DNA of 64,000 nucleotides from the NCBI GenBank assembly GCA_050253535.1, contig JBFWIW010000004.1, forward strand, positions 4,857 to 68,856. Reading direction: 5' to 3'. The notes under the pieces were generated by a model. It had not been told where the DNA came from. It made no database searches and worked only from the letters and a program-made list of their open reading frames with translations. The translations under genes and the position numbers were made by a program. Shown here piece by piece: positions 17,177 to 24,805 of the stretch (its first letter is position 1; each line of letters opens with the position of its first letter). This DNA is from JBFWIW01 sp050253535 (lineage in GTDB: Bacteria > Bacillota > Clostridia > Oscillospirales > Oscillospiraceae).

Positions 17177-17449
17177 ATGGCCTTCCTGCTGTCGTTGGTA
17201 GGGTTATTCCTGCCAATCAGCTTCGAGTGGGACAATTACAGTAACTATGTCATCAATTGGTTTATCGCCGCGTTAAACTGTGAGCATGAACCGATTATTT
17301 TGATGATATTGATGATTCTGGCGCTGTTCGCAGCCGTCGTTGCCGTCCTGATGCGTAAGCCGCTGATTGCATTCGTTAACGGTATTTTGTTTGTGGTCCT
17401 GTTCGTTGCGCTTTTTTTGCTTGTACCGGATACCGATCGTTATGTCTAG
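17177..17449 (+). CDS. Small membrane protein, possibly frameshifted at its start
   Basis: 90 residues with two or three hydrophobic stretches. ATG 17177 has no good ribosome site. The same frame is open upstream to 17144 and encodes a compatible segment (GIFREIALSAL) without a start codon, while another frame carries an apparent start GTG with SNRSKTGIF just before. This suggests a frameshift or a sequencing indel near 17140-17165. The gene resembles the neighbouring small membrane proteins in length and composition, and no function can be given. Confidence 0.5.
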   Translation: MAFLLSLVGLFLPISFEWDNYSNYVINWFIAALNCEHEPIILMILMILALFAAVVAVLMRKPLIAFVNGILFVVLFVALFLLVPDTDRYV

Positions 17450-17555
17450 GCGGGGATGTCATCAAACAAATTGCCATTCGCTCCGGTGCGTTTTTTGCGC
17501 CGTCGTTTCGCTAATCACGTTTCTGAGCGGTAGAAAGAAAAAGGAGTAATAAAAC

Positions 17556-17819
17556 ATGTTTGTATGGATCGGAAAAAAAGGTTTTATGCGCGGACCTGCC
17601 TGGTTTCTGTTTTTCGTTGGATGTATTGCAGTCGTCTTCTCGGATATTATGCTGATCGCCGGGCAGTTTGAGCCGGAGGATATACCTCTGTTTATCATCG
17701 TATCGGTGCTGTCCGTTCTTTACCTCATCGCCTATATAATAGCGCCGAAAAACCTAAAGCCGCTTTGGGAGCAAAAAAGAGCGAAGCGTATTGAAAAACG
17801 GATATCAAAGAGGAAATAA
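17556..17819 (+). CDS. Small two-helix membrane protein, unknown
   Basis: 87 residues. AAAGGAG lies 12 bases before ATG 17556. Two hydrophobic helices (FLFFVGCIAVVFSDIMLIAG; IIVSVLSVLYLIAYII) are followed by a very basic tail (EQKRAKRIEKRISKRK) that should stay in the cytoplasm. I do not recognise the family. Confidence 0.65.
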   Translation: MFVWIGKKGFMRGPAWFLFFVGCIAVVFSDIMLIAGQFEPEDIPLFIIVSVLSVLYLIAYIIAPKNLKPLWEQKRAKRIEKRISKRK

Positions 17820-17886
17820 CGGGCGTGTCCGGGGACGGACGCCGCTTTACTTAGAGGGGGTCCCCGGCCCGGAAAGGAATATCGCT

Positions 17887-18726
17887 ATGAGTAAATTCGG
17901 CATACTATTTTTTTTCGCATTTCTCTGCGCGAGTCTGTGCGCCTGCTCTCAAACGAATACCGGATTGCAATCTTCCTCATCCCCGGACGGCACGGCGGCA
18001 TCAGCGGTGAGTGAGACGGCATCCGTCTATGGAGAACAGGCTGAGCCGTCTGATGCGCCCTCGCAGACCGGGGAAACGGAAGATATCATCGCCTTTCCCT
18101 TTGAGGATGAAGAAGGGCGTACCCGATACCGCCTCGTTTTTAACGGAACAGAGGTTGAAACGGAAAACTATCCGTTTACGCTGCCCGAAGAGCCGTGCGG
18201 AGGCTACTATCCCATGGCGGATGTTCTTCACTGCCTCGGTGTCGAGTGTCTGACAAATGAGGATCATAGTGCGCTTGCGACCGTCGTGAACGGCAATCTC
18301 GTCCGGGTGTTTGCAGGTTCTCCGGAGCTTTATTGGGGTAAACAGACGTTCTCTGCCGTGGATACCAGCGTCGTACCGGTTGTCATCAATGGGGCCCTTT
18401 ACGTCCCGAGCTTTCTGCTCATGCAGCTTTCGGGAAACAGTTTTGTGGATTTCAGCGCCGACCATACGGCTGCGACGCTGGATACAGATATCGTCGTGGA
18501 CACGGCAACGTCCGGACTTGTGGGTGTTGACGAGGACGCGCTCAAACAAGACGGTTCAAGTCAGGTTTCGACCGGCGATGCGCACCGCTGCCCAGACTGT
18601 GGCGGAGTCGGGGGCTGCAATGAACAGTATTTCGATCAGGTTATGGTCAATGGACGGTGGCAGCAAATATCCAAGAGCCGTTGGAGAAGCTGCCCTGTCT
18701 GCAGCGGCAGGGGCAGTGTGGGCTGA
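17887..18726 (+). CDS. Lipoprotein with copper-amine-oxidase-like domain and C-terminal CxxC zinc motifs
   Basis: 279 residues from ATG 17887 (GGAAAGGA upstream; an upstream in-frame start is discarded because it lacks one and would bury the signal peptide). The lipobox ends ...CACS. The middle (FNGTEVETENYPFTLPEEP, then YYPMADVLHCLGVEC and GALYVPSFLL) resembles the copper-amine-oxidase N-terminal-like domain common in clostridial surface proteins. The end carries two CxxCxG-type pairs (CPDCGGVGGC and CPVCSGRG), like half of a DnaJ zinc finger. A zinc finger on an exported lipoprotein is unusual. Confidence 0.75.
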   Translation: MSKFGILFFFAFLCASLCACSQTNTGLQSSSSPDGTAASAVSETASVYGEQAEPSDAPSQTGETEDIIAFPFEDEEGRTRYRLVFNGTEVETENYPFTLPEEPCGGYYPMADVLHCLGVECLTNEDHSALATVVNGNLVRVFAGSPELYWGKQTFSAVDTSVVPVVINGALYVPSFLLMQLSGNSFVDFSADHTAATLDTDIVVDTATSGLVGVDEDALKQDGSSQVSTGDAHRCPDCGGVGGCNEQYFDQVMVNGRWQQISKSRWRSCPVCSGRGSVG

Positions 18727-18860
18727 CAGGATACGCAGTCCCAAAAAAAGAAAAGGGGGATGCATGATGGATATTATCAAAGAGCTGCGTCAAATCGTAC
18801 CGCGAAACTGGGGGTATCGCGGCTTAAAAAGCCGCATATCCAGGGGACATTGGATGCCCG

Positions 18861-20771
18861 CTAGAGTATATCCAGTTCATCCTGCCAGAGCGCGGCGGAG
18901 GCGTCGCTCGGCATACGCCAGTCGCCTCTCGGCGAGAGGGTCACGGTGCCGACTTTCGGGCCGTCGGGCAGGCAGGAGCGCTTGAACTGCTGAGCGAAAA
19001 AGCGCCTGTAGAAGACTTTCAGCCAACAAAGAATGGTCTCATGCTCATAGATCCCGGCAAAAGCGTATTCGGCGAGGCGCAGGATCTTGGAAGGGGAGAA
19101 GCCCCAGCGTACGATGTAATATAGGAAAAAATCGTGGAGTTCATAAGGGCCCACCAGTTCCTCGGTTTTCTGGGATATCTCGCCTTTATCAGGCGGGAGA
19201 AGCTCTGGGCTTACCGGCGTATCAAGAATGTCCAGAAGAACATCACTCAAATGTTTATCGCCCGCTGTATCCGCGGCGTATCTGACAATATGCCGAACAA
19301 GCGTTTTCGGAACAGAGGCGTTGACTCCGTACATTGACATATGGTCGCCGTTATAAGTGGCCCAACCGAGCGCGAGCTCGGACATGTCTCCGGTTCCGAT
19401 GACGAGTCCTCCGGTTTGGTTGGCAATGTCCATGAGTACCTGCGTCCGCTCTCTCGCCTGTGTATTTTCAAAGGTGACGCTGTGACTGTTGATATCGTGG
19501 CCGATATCCTCGAAGTGCTGTTTGACCGCGGCTGTTATGTCGATAGTGCGGAGAGTCACCCCAAGGCTCTCACACAGACACTCGGCGTTCGAGCGGGTGC
19601 GTTTGGTCGTGCCGAAACACGGCATTGTGACCGCGACGACGTCTGTGCGCGGCCTTCCCAGCATGTCCATCGCGCGGACTGTCACAAGCAGGGCGAGACA
19701 GGAGTCCAGACCTCCGGAAATGCCGACGACAGCGGTCTTTGCGCGGGTATGGGCCAGCCTTTTTTTAAGGCCCATGGACTGTATCGAGAGAATCGCTTCG
19801 CAGCGCTCCTCACGTTCCGAGAGGTTGTCGGGTACAAACGGCTGCATTGGAATGACCCGGCTGAGAGATGCCGGAAGAAGTTCCATGTCGAATCCGATTA
19901 CATCATACTGCGAATCGTCCCGTTCGGGGAAGGTGGTGATGCGCCGCCGGTCCTGTGCAAGGCGGCCCACGTCTATTTCACTCATGATCATCCCGTTTTC
20001 AAAGAACCTGTCCTCCGCGAGGAGAGCGCCGTTTTCCGCAATAAGGTTGTGGCCGGCAAAGACCATATCGGTCGTCGATTCGCCCTCTCCGGCGTCGGCA
20101 TAGATGTAACCGCACACAAGGCGGGCCGACTGGGAGATGACCAGAGCGCGGCGGTAATCACTTTTGCTTATCGTCTCGTCACTGGCGGAGAGGTTCGCTA
20201 TGACTGTTGCGCCTGCGATGGCGTGACATGTTGAAGGGGGAAGAGGGGCCCAGAGATCCTCGCAAATTTCAATGGCGAGGCAGAATTCCGGCAGCGTCCT
20301 GTCGGCAAAAATGAGCTTCTGCCCAAACGGATAATCGCGGCCCCCTATGGATATGGTGCCGTTTTTTTCCGGGGCGGGGGAGAAATGCCTTTTCTCGTAG
20401 AACTCGTTGTAGTTCGGCAGAAAGGTCTTCGGCACAACGCCCAAAAGCTCACCGTCCAGAATAACAACCGCTGTATTATAGAGCTTGCCCTTCCTCACGA
20501 GAGGCGCGCCCACAACAGTCAGTATTTTCAGCCCACGGCTGGCTTCGATAACTCTTAAAAGCGCCTTAACGGCGCCCGTAAGCAGAGTTTCCTGAAGAAA
20601 AAGCTCGCCGCAGGTATATCCGGTTATGCAAAGCTCCGGCAGAATCAAAAGGCGCACGCCCTTATTGGACGCAGATATCATAAGGTCGATGATACGCGAG
20701 GAATTATATTCGCAATCGGCTACTCTGATATCAGGTGTTGCCGCGGCGGTCTTTATATAGCCATGCTGCAT
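18861..20771 (-). CDS. nadE: Glutamine-dependent NAD+ synthetase
   Basis: 636 residues. The N-terminal glutaminase (nitrilase-fold) domain has the Glu (LPELCITGY), Lys (VPKTFLPNY) and Cys (EICEDLW) of its catalytic triad. From about residue 330 the synthetase domain carries the ATP-pyrophosphatase P-loop GISGGLDSCL and the conserved GTGDMSELALGW. It amidates deaminated NAD using ammonia channelled from glutamine, the last step of NAD synthesis. ATG 20771 has GGGAGG 7 bases upstream. The length is that of the long two-domain form. The gene stands alone, convergent with the lipoprotein gene. Confidence 0.96.
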   Translation of the reverse strand: MQHGYIKTAAATPDIRVADCEYNSSRIIDLMISASNKGVRLLILPELCITGYTCGELFLQETLLTGAVKALLRVIEASRGLKILTVVGAPLVRKGKLYNTAVVILDGELLGVVPKTFLPNYNEFYEKRHFSPAPEKNGTISIGGRDYPFGQKLIFADRTLPEFCLAIEICEDLWAPLPPSTCHAIAGATVIANLSASDETISKSDYRRALVISQSARLVCGYIYADAGEGESTTDMVFAGHNLIAENGALLAEDRFFENGMIMSEIDVGRLAQDRRRITTFPERDDSQYDVIGFDMELLPASLSRVIPMQPFVPDNLSEREERCEAILSIQSMGLKKRLAHTRAKTAVVGISGGLDSCLALLVTVRAMDMLGRPRTDVVAVTMPCFGTTKRTRSNAECLCESLGVTLRTIDITAAVKQHFEDIGHDINSHSVTFENTQARERTQVLMDIANQTGGLVIGTGDMSELALGWATYNGDHMSMYGVNASVPKTLVRHIVRYAADTAGDKHLSDVLLDILDTPVSPELLPPDKGEISQKTEELVGPYELHDFFLYYIVRWGFSPSKILRLAEYAFAGIYEHETILCWLKVFYRRFFAQQFKRSCLPDGPKVGTVTLSPRGDWRMPSDASAALWQDELDIL

Positions 20772-20830
20772 GAGTTTACCTCCCAGTCAGAAATGCTGAA
20801 TATAGTAGTTTTATAAGCAAATTATTTTTG

Positions 20831-20859
20831 AATATACCGCGCAGTACGATATCATACAA
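20831..20859 (-). promoter_or_regulatory. Candidate promoter of nadE
   Basis: On the minus strand: TTGTAT, 17 bases, TATATT. This is a moderate match about 60 bases before the nadE start. The rest of the 320-base divergent gap (20772-21091) is AT-rich and holds only the opposite promoter at 20948. Confidence 0.4.
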
Positions 20860-20947
20860 TAATGTATTTTATACTTTTGTCAGGTGATTTGCAACAATTG
20901 TCGATAGACTAACTGTCTGCTTTTTCATATTTGTCGTATTGAACCTA

Positions 20948-20976
20948 TTGCCAAAAGACAAAAATAACTATATAAT
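20948..20976 (+). promoter_or_regulatory. Sigma-70-type promoter for the ACT-like gene
   Basis: TTGCCA (20948-20953), a 17-base spacer and a perfect TATAAT (20971-20976), about 115 bases before ATG 21092. Confidence 0.7.
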
Positions 20977-21091
20977 TATAAAAATAGCAAAATTCGCCAA
21001 ATATGTGCCTGGGGAGCAGTTTAAGCGTAACCGAAGCACTTCCGGCAATAATATATAGATACAACTGTTAATTTGAAAAGGAGCGTTAAAT

Positions 21092-21337
21092 ATGTATTCG
21101 ATTATGGCGGTCAAAATCAGCAGCAGAAACTCAAAAGCGCCGCGGGTTCAGGAAGTCCTTACAAAACATGGCTGTATTATAATAACCAGAGTAGGCTTTC
21201 ATGAGACGAGCGAAGCGCAGTGCGCGACAGACGGATTTGTCATCCTCCAACTGCATGGACAAGAGAATGAAATTAAGGCGCTATATGACGAGCTGAAAGA
21301 GTTGGATGGCGTAACGCCTAAAATGATTGAATTCTGA
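21092..21337 (+). CDS. Small ACT-like protein (TM1266 / hydrogenase-system-regulator type)
   Basis: 81 residues with AAAGGAG upstream. The pattern MAVKISSRNSKAPRVQEVL, then KHGCIIITRVGF, then FVILQLHGQENEIKALYDEL and LDGVTPKMIEF, matches the small ferredoxin-like-fold family annotated as iron-only hydrogenase system regulator, typical of anaerobic Firmicutes. Members are thought to bind a small ligand as dimers. No hydrogenase genes are in the window. It has its own promoter and hairpin, so it forms a single-gene unit. Confidence 0.7.
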   Translation: MYSIMAVKISSRNSKAPRVQEVLTKHGCIIITRVGFHETSEAQCATDGFVILQLHGQENEIKALYDELKELDGVTPKMIEF

Positions 21338-21351
21338 GAAAAAGGCACAGA

Positions 21352-21373
21352 GGGGACAGTTAAAACTGTCCCC
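21352..21373 (+). terminator. Hairpin after the ACT-like gene
   Basis: GGGGACAGTT (21352-21361) pairs with AACTGTCCCC (21364-21373), followed by TTC only. It is probably a weak terminator, backed up by the repeat element that starts at 21384. Confidence 0.6.
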
Positions 21374-21383
21374 TTCAATGTGT

Positions 21384-21518
21384 GATTAACCTAATGATAA
21401 AAAGCGAGCATGTTTTCTGCCCAGCGGCGTTATCCTCCTAGGCGGGCGACAGCCTGCCGTCGTCGTCTGCCTTGCCGGACAAAAAACATGCTCGCTTTTT
21501 GTTTTCATCATCTCAATC
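21384..21518. repeat. Hairpin-forming intergenic repeat, copy 1
   Basis: About 135 bases, bounded by inverted ends GATTnnnnnATGAT / ATCATnnnAATC. Inner arms AAAAAGCGAGCATGTTTT and AAAAACATGCTCGCTTTTT pair almost perfectly. A GC-rich middle holds GGCGGGCGACAGCCTGCCG. A second copy at 28412-28542 shares the ends, the right arm and most of the middle. No coding capacity. It looks like a MITE or a REP-like transcribed hairpin family. Confidence 0.75.
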
Positions 21519-21565
21519 GAATAATAGTATAAATGTACAGATTTTCTGAAATGTGGTGAAATACT

Positions 21566-22360
21566 ATGAAAGAAGCTTTATTATGGGCCAGTGCCGGTAC
21601 CGGATTCACTTTTTCGATGACAACGCTGGGCGCAGCAATGGTATTTTTTTTTCGTAAGTCAATGAGCGGCTGGATACAGAAGGTGTTTCTGGGTTTTGCG
21701 GCGGGCGTCATGATCGCAGCTTCGGTCTGGAGTCTCCTTATCCCCGCGATCGAAAAAGCCGAGGCCGGTGGGCAAATCGGCTGGATACCGGCAGCAGGCG
21801 GTTTTATTTTTGGTATTATGTTTTTATTGGGATTGGACAAACTTATTCCGCATCTGCATCCGGGCACTGGCAAAAGGGAAGGCGTCGACTCATCAATGAA
21901 GCGGACTTCGCTTCTGGTCATGGCAGTCACAATACATAACATTCCCGAGGGTATGGCGGTTGGCCTGTCCTTTGCGCTTGCCGCCCAGTACGGCGGACAG
22001 TCGGCGGCCTACGTTTCCGCAATGGCGCTTGCAATCGGTATAGGGATACAGAACATTCCGGAGGGGGCCGCGATTTCGCTCCCCCTAAGACAGGAGGGTA
22101 TAGGCGCGGGGAGGTCGTTTTTTTACGGCAGTATGTCTGGGATCGTGGAGCCGGTGTTTGGAATATTGGCGGTACTGATTTCGGGTTTTATCGCGCCTTA
22201 TATGCCTTGGCTACTGTCGTTTGCCGCTGGTGCCATGATGTATGTCGTGGTGGAGGAACTGATCCCGGAAGCGCATCTGGGCGAGCACTCAAATTTAGGC
22301 ACGTTGGGCGTTATGGGCGGCTTTCTGATCATGATGATTCTGGATGTGGCTATGGGCTGA
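21566..22360 (+). CDS. ZIP-family divalent metal transporter (GufA/ZupT-like)
   Basis: 264 residues with about eight hydrophobic segments. The metal-binding helices are present: HNIPEGMAVGLS in helix 4 and QNIPEGAAISLP in helix 5, as in ZupT/GufA proteins that import zinc, iron or manganese. A short cytoplasmic His stretch (HLHPG) lies before helix 4. The gene begins only about 48 bases after the repeat element, so that element is in its leader or promoter region. No metal-responsive regulator is adjacent. Confidence 0.92.
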   Translation: MKEALLWASAGTGFTFSMTTLGAAMVFFFRKSMSGWIQKVFLGFAAGVMIAASVWSLLIPAIEKAEAGGQIGWIPAAGGFIFGIMFLLGLDKLIPHLHPGTGKREGVDSSMKRTSLLVMAVTIHNIPEGMAVGLSFALAAQYGGQSAAYVSAMALAIGIGIQNIPEGAAISLPLRQEGIGAGRSFFYGSMSGIVEPVFGILAVLISGFIAPYMPWLLSFAAGAMMYVVVEELIPEAHLGEHSNLGTLGVMGGFLIMMILDVAMG

Positions 22361-22635
22361 TCAAAGGACATCCTGATTAAATCCAACGTTACCGTCTCGG
22401 CAGGTGTAACGCCCCCACTATTCGTTAAAAAACTTGAAATAAAACAATTATTCCTTTGTTTATTTGCCTCAATTGGGGATATCATACCCACAAATAAGGC
22501 ACCGCCGTATTTAATCAGCGTGTCCCTGAACATGGCCCGCAGGCAATCGCGGTACATGACAAGATGCAGTTGAATTTTGCCGCTACCTTTGATATAAATT
22601 ATTTAGAGATCGAACTGAAAGGGCGTGGATAGGAA

Positions 22636-23211
22636 TTGAATAAAACGAAATCACGGGGTTCAATAACATCCAAAAAAGGATTTACATTGATCGAAATGCT
22701 TGTTGTCGTCGCGATTGTGGCGATACTTGTGTCGGTTTCAATTGCGATTTATGCAAATCAAAGGGAAAAAGCCGAGCAGGCCGTCCTTCAGAACAACACG
22801 CGGGCACTGTACTCGATCGTCACGTCTTATTCGCTGAATTACAGCAAGGACGAGTGGTATGGCGCTTGGGACGTGGACGGCGACTGGAGTTTGAACAATT
22901 ATATAGAGCTTGAATACGAGACAACGCCAGACGGTACATATGAGAACAAGATCAATCTGATCAATCCATTCAGCAAAAAATTATCCATTCTGGATTGCGA
23001 AAGAACATATAGTTCAGGTGATGCCTATCGCCCCGCGGCCTTTTTAACGGCAACCGATTCTTATTCCTATACCGGCAGCGGGAGCACCAACAATTTAATC
23101 GGCACGATAGTTGTCTTCTTTAAAGTCAGCGAGGGGACCACAGAATACATCGATTTTTATTATGTTAACAAAGACGGCAGTAAGTCTGACTTCACAAGGA
23201 GGCTTAGCTGA
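22636..23211 (+). CDS. Type IV pilin-like / pseudopilin protein
   Basis: 191 residues from TTG 22636, the only usable start before the cleavage site. The prepilin motif GFTLIEMLVVVAIVAILV (Gly at -1, Phe at +1, Glu at +5) is exact. A globular domain with about 150 residues and many Tyr/Ser follows. No prepilin peptidase, ATPase or platform gene is nearby, so it is an orphan pilin or pseudopilin. The Tad-like protein at 4696 belongs to a different pilus type. Confidence 0.87.
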   Translation: MNKTKSRGSITSKKGFTLIEMLVVVAIVAILVSVSIAIYANQREKAEQAVLQNNTRALYSIVTSYSLNYSKDEWYGAWDVDGDWSLNNYIELEYETTPDGTYENKINLINPFSKKLSILDCERTYSSGDAYRPAAFLTATDSYSYTGSGSTNNLIGTIVVFFKVSEGTTEYIDFYYVNKDGSKSDFTRRLS

Positions 23212-23332
23212 TGGTTTCCGCATTAGGCCATATCTGAAGTAATCCGTTTTCTTTGTATTAACAGGTAAAGGATGCATCATATAATTACCATGTAATTATT
23301 ACCTTGTCTTTATTAGAAAGGGGGGCATTCTT

Positions 23333-23884
23333 TTGAAACTAAAACGCTGGCATATCGCAGGGGTCATATTCACGCTGATATTGGGGACGCTGCTGCACTT
23401 TACTTACGATTTTTCCGGGCAGAATGCGGCCGTTGGGATTTTCAGCGCGGTAAATGAAAGCGTGTGGGAACATTTAAAGCTTTTGATAATACCAATAATT
23501 GTAATTTCTTCTATTGAGTGGTTTGTACACGGGGAAAAGTATAAAAATTTTATTCCGGTCAAGCTCTTGTCCGTTCTGCTTGGCATGGCCACAATCGTCG
23601 TGATTTTTTATACTTATGTTTCCGTCACGGGTGAGAACTATCTGTGGGCAGATATTGGTCTGTTTGTTCTGAGTGTCATTCTTGCGTACTTGTTCAGTTA
23701 TAAAATGCTGCAGACAGAGCATTTTACTTCAAAGTCCGCAAATCTGGCGGCGGCATTCGGTTTTATACTCTTGCTCGCCTGTGTAATTGTGTTTACTTTC
23801 AACCCTCCGGACTGCGCCCTGTTTCAGGACCCCATATCCGGAACTTATGGCGTATTTATGTATAATAAAGATTATATAATGTAG
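23333..23884 (+). CDS. Membrane protein of the DUF6512 type
   Basis: 183 residues from TTG 23333, with AAAGGGGGG 7 bases upstream. Five to six hydrophobic segments are visible. The segment VGIFSAVNESVWEHLKLLI is a conserved hallmark of a Firmicute integral membrane family with no assigned function (I recall it as DUF6512). The window gives no partner genes. Confidence 0.75.
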   Translation: MKLKRWHIAGVIFTLILGTLLHFTYDFSGQNAAVGIFSAVNESVWEHLKLLIIPIIVISSIEWFVHGEKYKNFIPVKLLSVLLGMATIVVIFYTYVSVTGENYLWADIGLFVLSVILAYLFSYKMLQTEHFTSKSANLAAAFGFILLLACVIVFTFNPPDCALFQDPISGTYGVFMYNKDYIM

Positions 23885-23948
23885 CCGAAAAAACGATAGG
23901 AAAATTAACACATATAAGCGTTCAAGGCCCTTACAGTTTAAAAATGGA

Positions 23949-23978
23949 CAAAAAAATCCCAGGGTTTCCACCCTGGAG
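23949..23978 (-). terminator. Terminator of the 25-codon small gene
   Basis: On the minus strand the stem TCCAGGGT / ACCCTGGGA is followed by seven T. It starts about 15 bases after the stop of the small gene at 23992. Confidence 0.88.
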
Positions 23979-23991
23979 TTCCTTCTGACTT

Positions 23992-24069
23992 TTACCTGTC
24001 ACTTACGGCGTATTCTACATCTGCATAGATCATATCGTCTATATCTTCGCCAGGTGTTTTTTTTATCAT
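23992..24069 (-). CDS. 25-residue small protein with its own promoter and terminator
   Basis: ATG 24069 to TAA 23992 encodes an acidic peptide beginning MIKKTPGEDIDDMIYADVEY. AGGAGGG lies 5-6 bases upstream, the promoter at 24100-24128 is a perfect consensus, and a rho-independent terminator follows. The signals together make a convincing single-gene unit, although the peptide matches nothing I know. It is neither hydrophobic nor Cys-rich, so it is not an obvious toxin, leader or bacteriocin; a small regulator or antitoxin-like binder is possible. Confidence 0.75.
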   Translation of the reverse strand: MIKKTPGEDIDDMIYADVEYAVSDR

Positions 24070-24099
24070 GCAATCCCTCCTATTTATAAATTACCTATC

Positions 24100-24128
24100 A
24101 TTATACAGCGCGAAACAGAATATGTCAA
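24100..24128 (-). promoter_or_regulatory. Perfect consensus sigma-70 promoter for the small gene
   Basis: On the minus strand TTGACA (24123-24128), a 17-base spacer and TATAAT (24100-24105): every consensus position is matched. The predicted start gives a leader of roughly 25 bases. Confidence 0.85.
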
Positions 24129-24206
24129 TAGTGATAACTGACAAGAGCTTATTTAATAGAAAAAAATACACCTATAAAAGATGTATTTTAAATCTCATTA
24201 TATATT

Positions 24207-24494
24207 TTATCTTTGCCTTGAAAAGCAATCGCTGCAGTATACCGGGCGGTCTCCGGACGGTTTGAACGGAACCTGTGTACGTTTTCCGCAAGAAGCACAA
24301 ACAGCGGGATACATTTCTCTGTTTGAAGATCTTCGGTTATCATTGCGCGAACCATTTTTACGCGCTGCGCGGCAATCTTTGCAACGACCGGGTTCGCTGG
24401 TTAAGCCCTTCTCCTCATAGAATTCCTGCTCGCTTGCGGTAAATACAAAGCTGTTTCCGCAGTCTTTGCATACCAAGGTTTTGTCTTTTTTCAT
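24207..24494 (-). CDS. Zinc-ribbon protein with two CxxC pairs per half
   Basis: 95 residues. Cysteine pairs CKDCG and CKDCR bracket the first half, CASCGK and CSDCF the second; this is the small zinc-ribbon family found widely in Clostridia, usually annotated only as zinc-ribbon domain protein. AGGAAAG precedes ATG 24494. The middle is Arg/Asn/Ser-rich (RKNGSRNDNRRSSNR), suggesting nucleic-acid binding. The promoter at 24555 and a hairpin right at the predicted 5' end (24512-24549) suggest the gene is controlled after initiation. Confidence 0.85.
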   Translation of the reverse strand: MKKDKTLVCKDCGNSFVFTASEQEFYEEKGLTSEPGRCKDCRAARKNGSRNDNRRSSNREMYPAVCASCGKRTQVPFKPSGDRPVYCSDCFSRQR

Positions 24495-24511
24495 TTAACA
24501 CTTTCCTAACT

Positions 24512-24549
24512 AAAAAAATATGCTCTTGCGCTGAAAGCGTTCGAGCATG
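24512..24549 (-). promoter_or_regulatory. 5'-terminal hairpin with T-run in the zinc-ribbon leader
   Basis: On the minus strand ATGCTC and GAGCAT enclose an inner CGCT / AGCG pair, followed by seven T. It has the form of an intrinsic terminator but lies between promoter and gene, starting almost at the predicted transcription start. It is either an attenuator or a 5' stabilising hairpin. Confidence 0.55.
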
Positions 24550-24554
24550 TTTTC

Positions 24555-24583
24555 ATATTATGCTGTTTCCTGATGTTTGTCAA
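24555..24583 (-). promoter_or_regulatory. Promoter of the zinc-ribbon gene
   Basis: On the minus strand TTGACA (24578-24583), 17 bases, TAATAT (24555-24560). The remaining bases up to 24771 hold no gene that I can support. Confidence 0.75.
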
Positions 24584-24771
24584 GATAAATTTACGGGCTT
24601 CGCAAAATGGAGTAAAGGGGGCCATATCCAGCATAAAGAGCGAATTGATGATACCGCGCGGGAGCTCAGAACGCGGTAATTAACCTTTTCTATTGCTGAC
24701 TCATATGCGTTCATATATAAAATCACGTATTATCAGGACAGAGGCCCGATCTTGAATTTATAAACTTGAAG

Positions 24772-24805
24772 AAATCAGCAATCGGCATAACTGATGGCTG
24801 ATTTC
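24772..24805 (-). terminator. Hairpin at the end of the thiamine operon
   Basis: GAAATCAGC (24772-24780) pairs with GCTGATTTC (24797-24805), overlapping the thiE stop. The T-tract on the minus strand is short, so confidence is moderate. Confidence 0.6.

Noticed and set aside
18764..18860. Short frame starting MMDIIKELRQIVPRNWGYRG after the lipoprotein gene
   Set aside because: A weak GGGGG-type site precedes it, but the frame soon runs antisense into nadE with arginine-rich nonsense. The alternative frame is only 34 codons. A GCGGCTT/AAGCCGC hairpin there is more likely part of the transcript end.
22198..22557. 119-codon minus-strand frame overlapping the end of the ZIP gene
   Set aside because: Its 5' part in the 22361-22557 gap looks somewhat protein-like (RAMFRDTLIKYGGALFVGM), but it runs antisense through the ZIP gene, lacks a ribosome site and matches no family I can name. 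It may be a decayed fragment.
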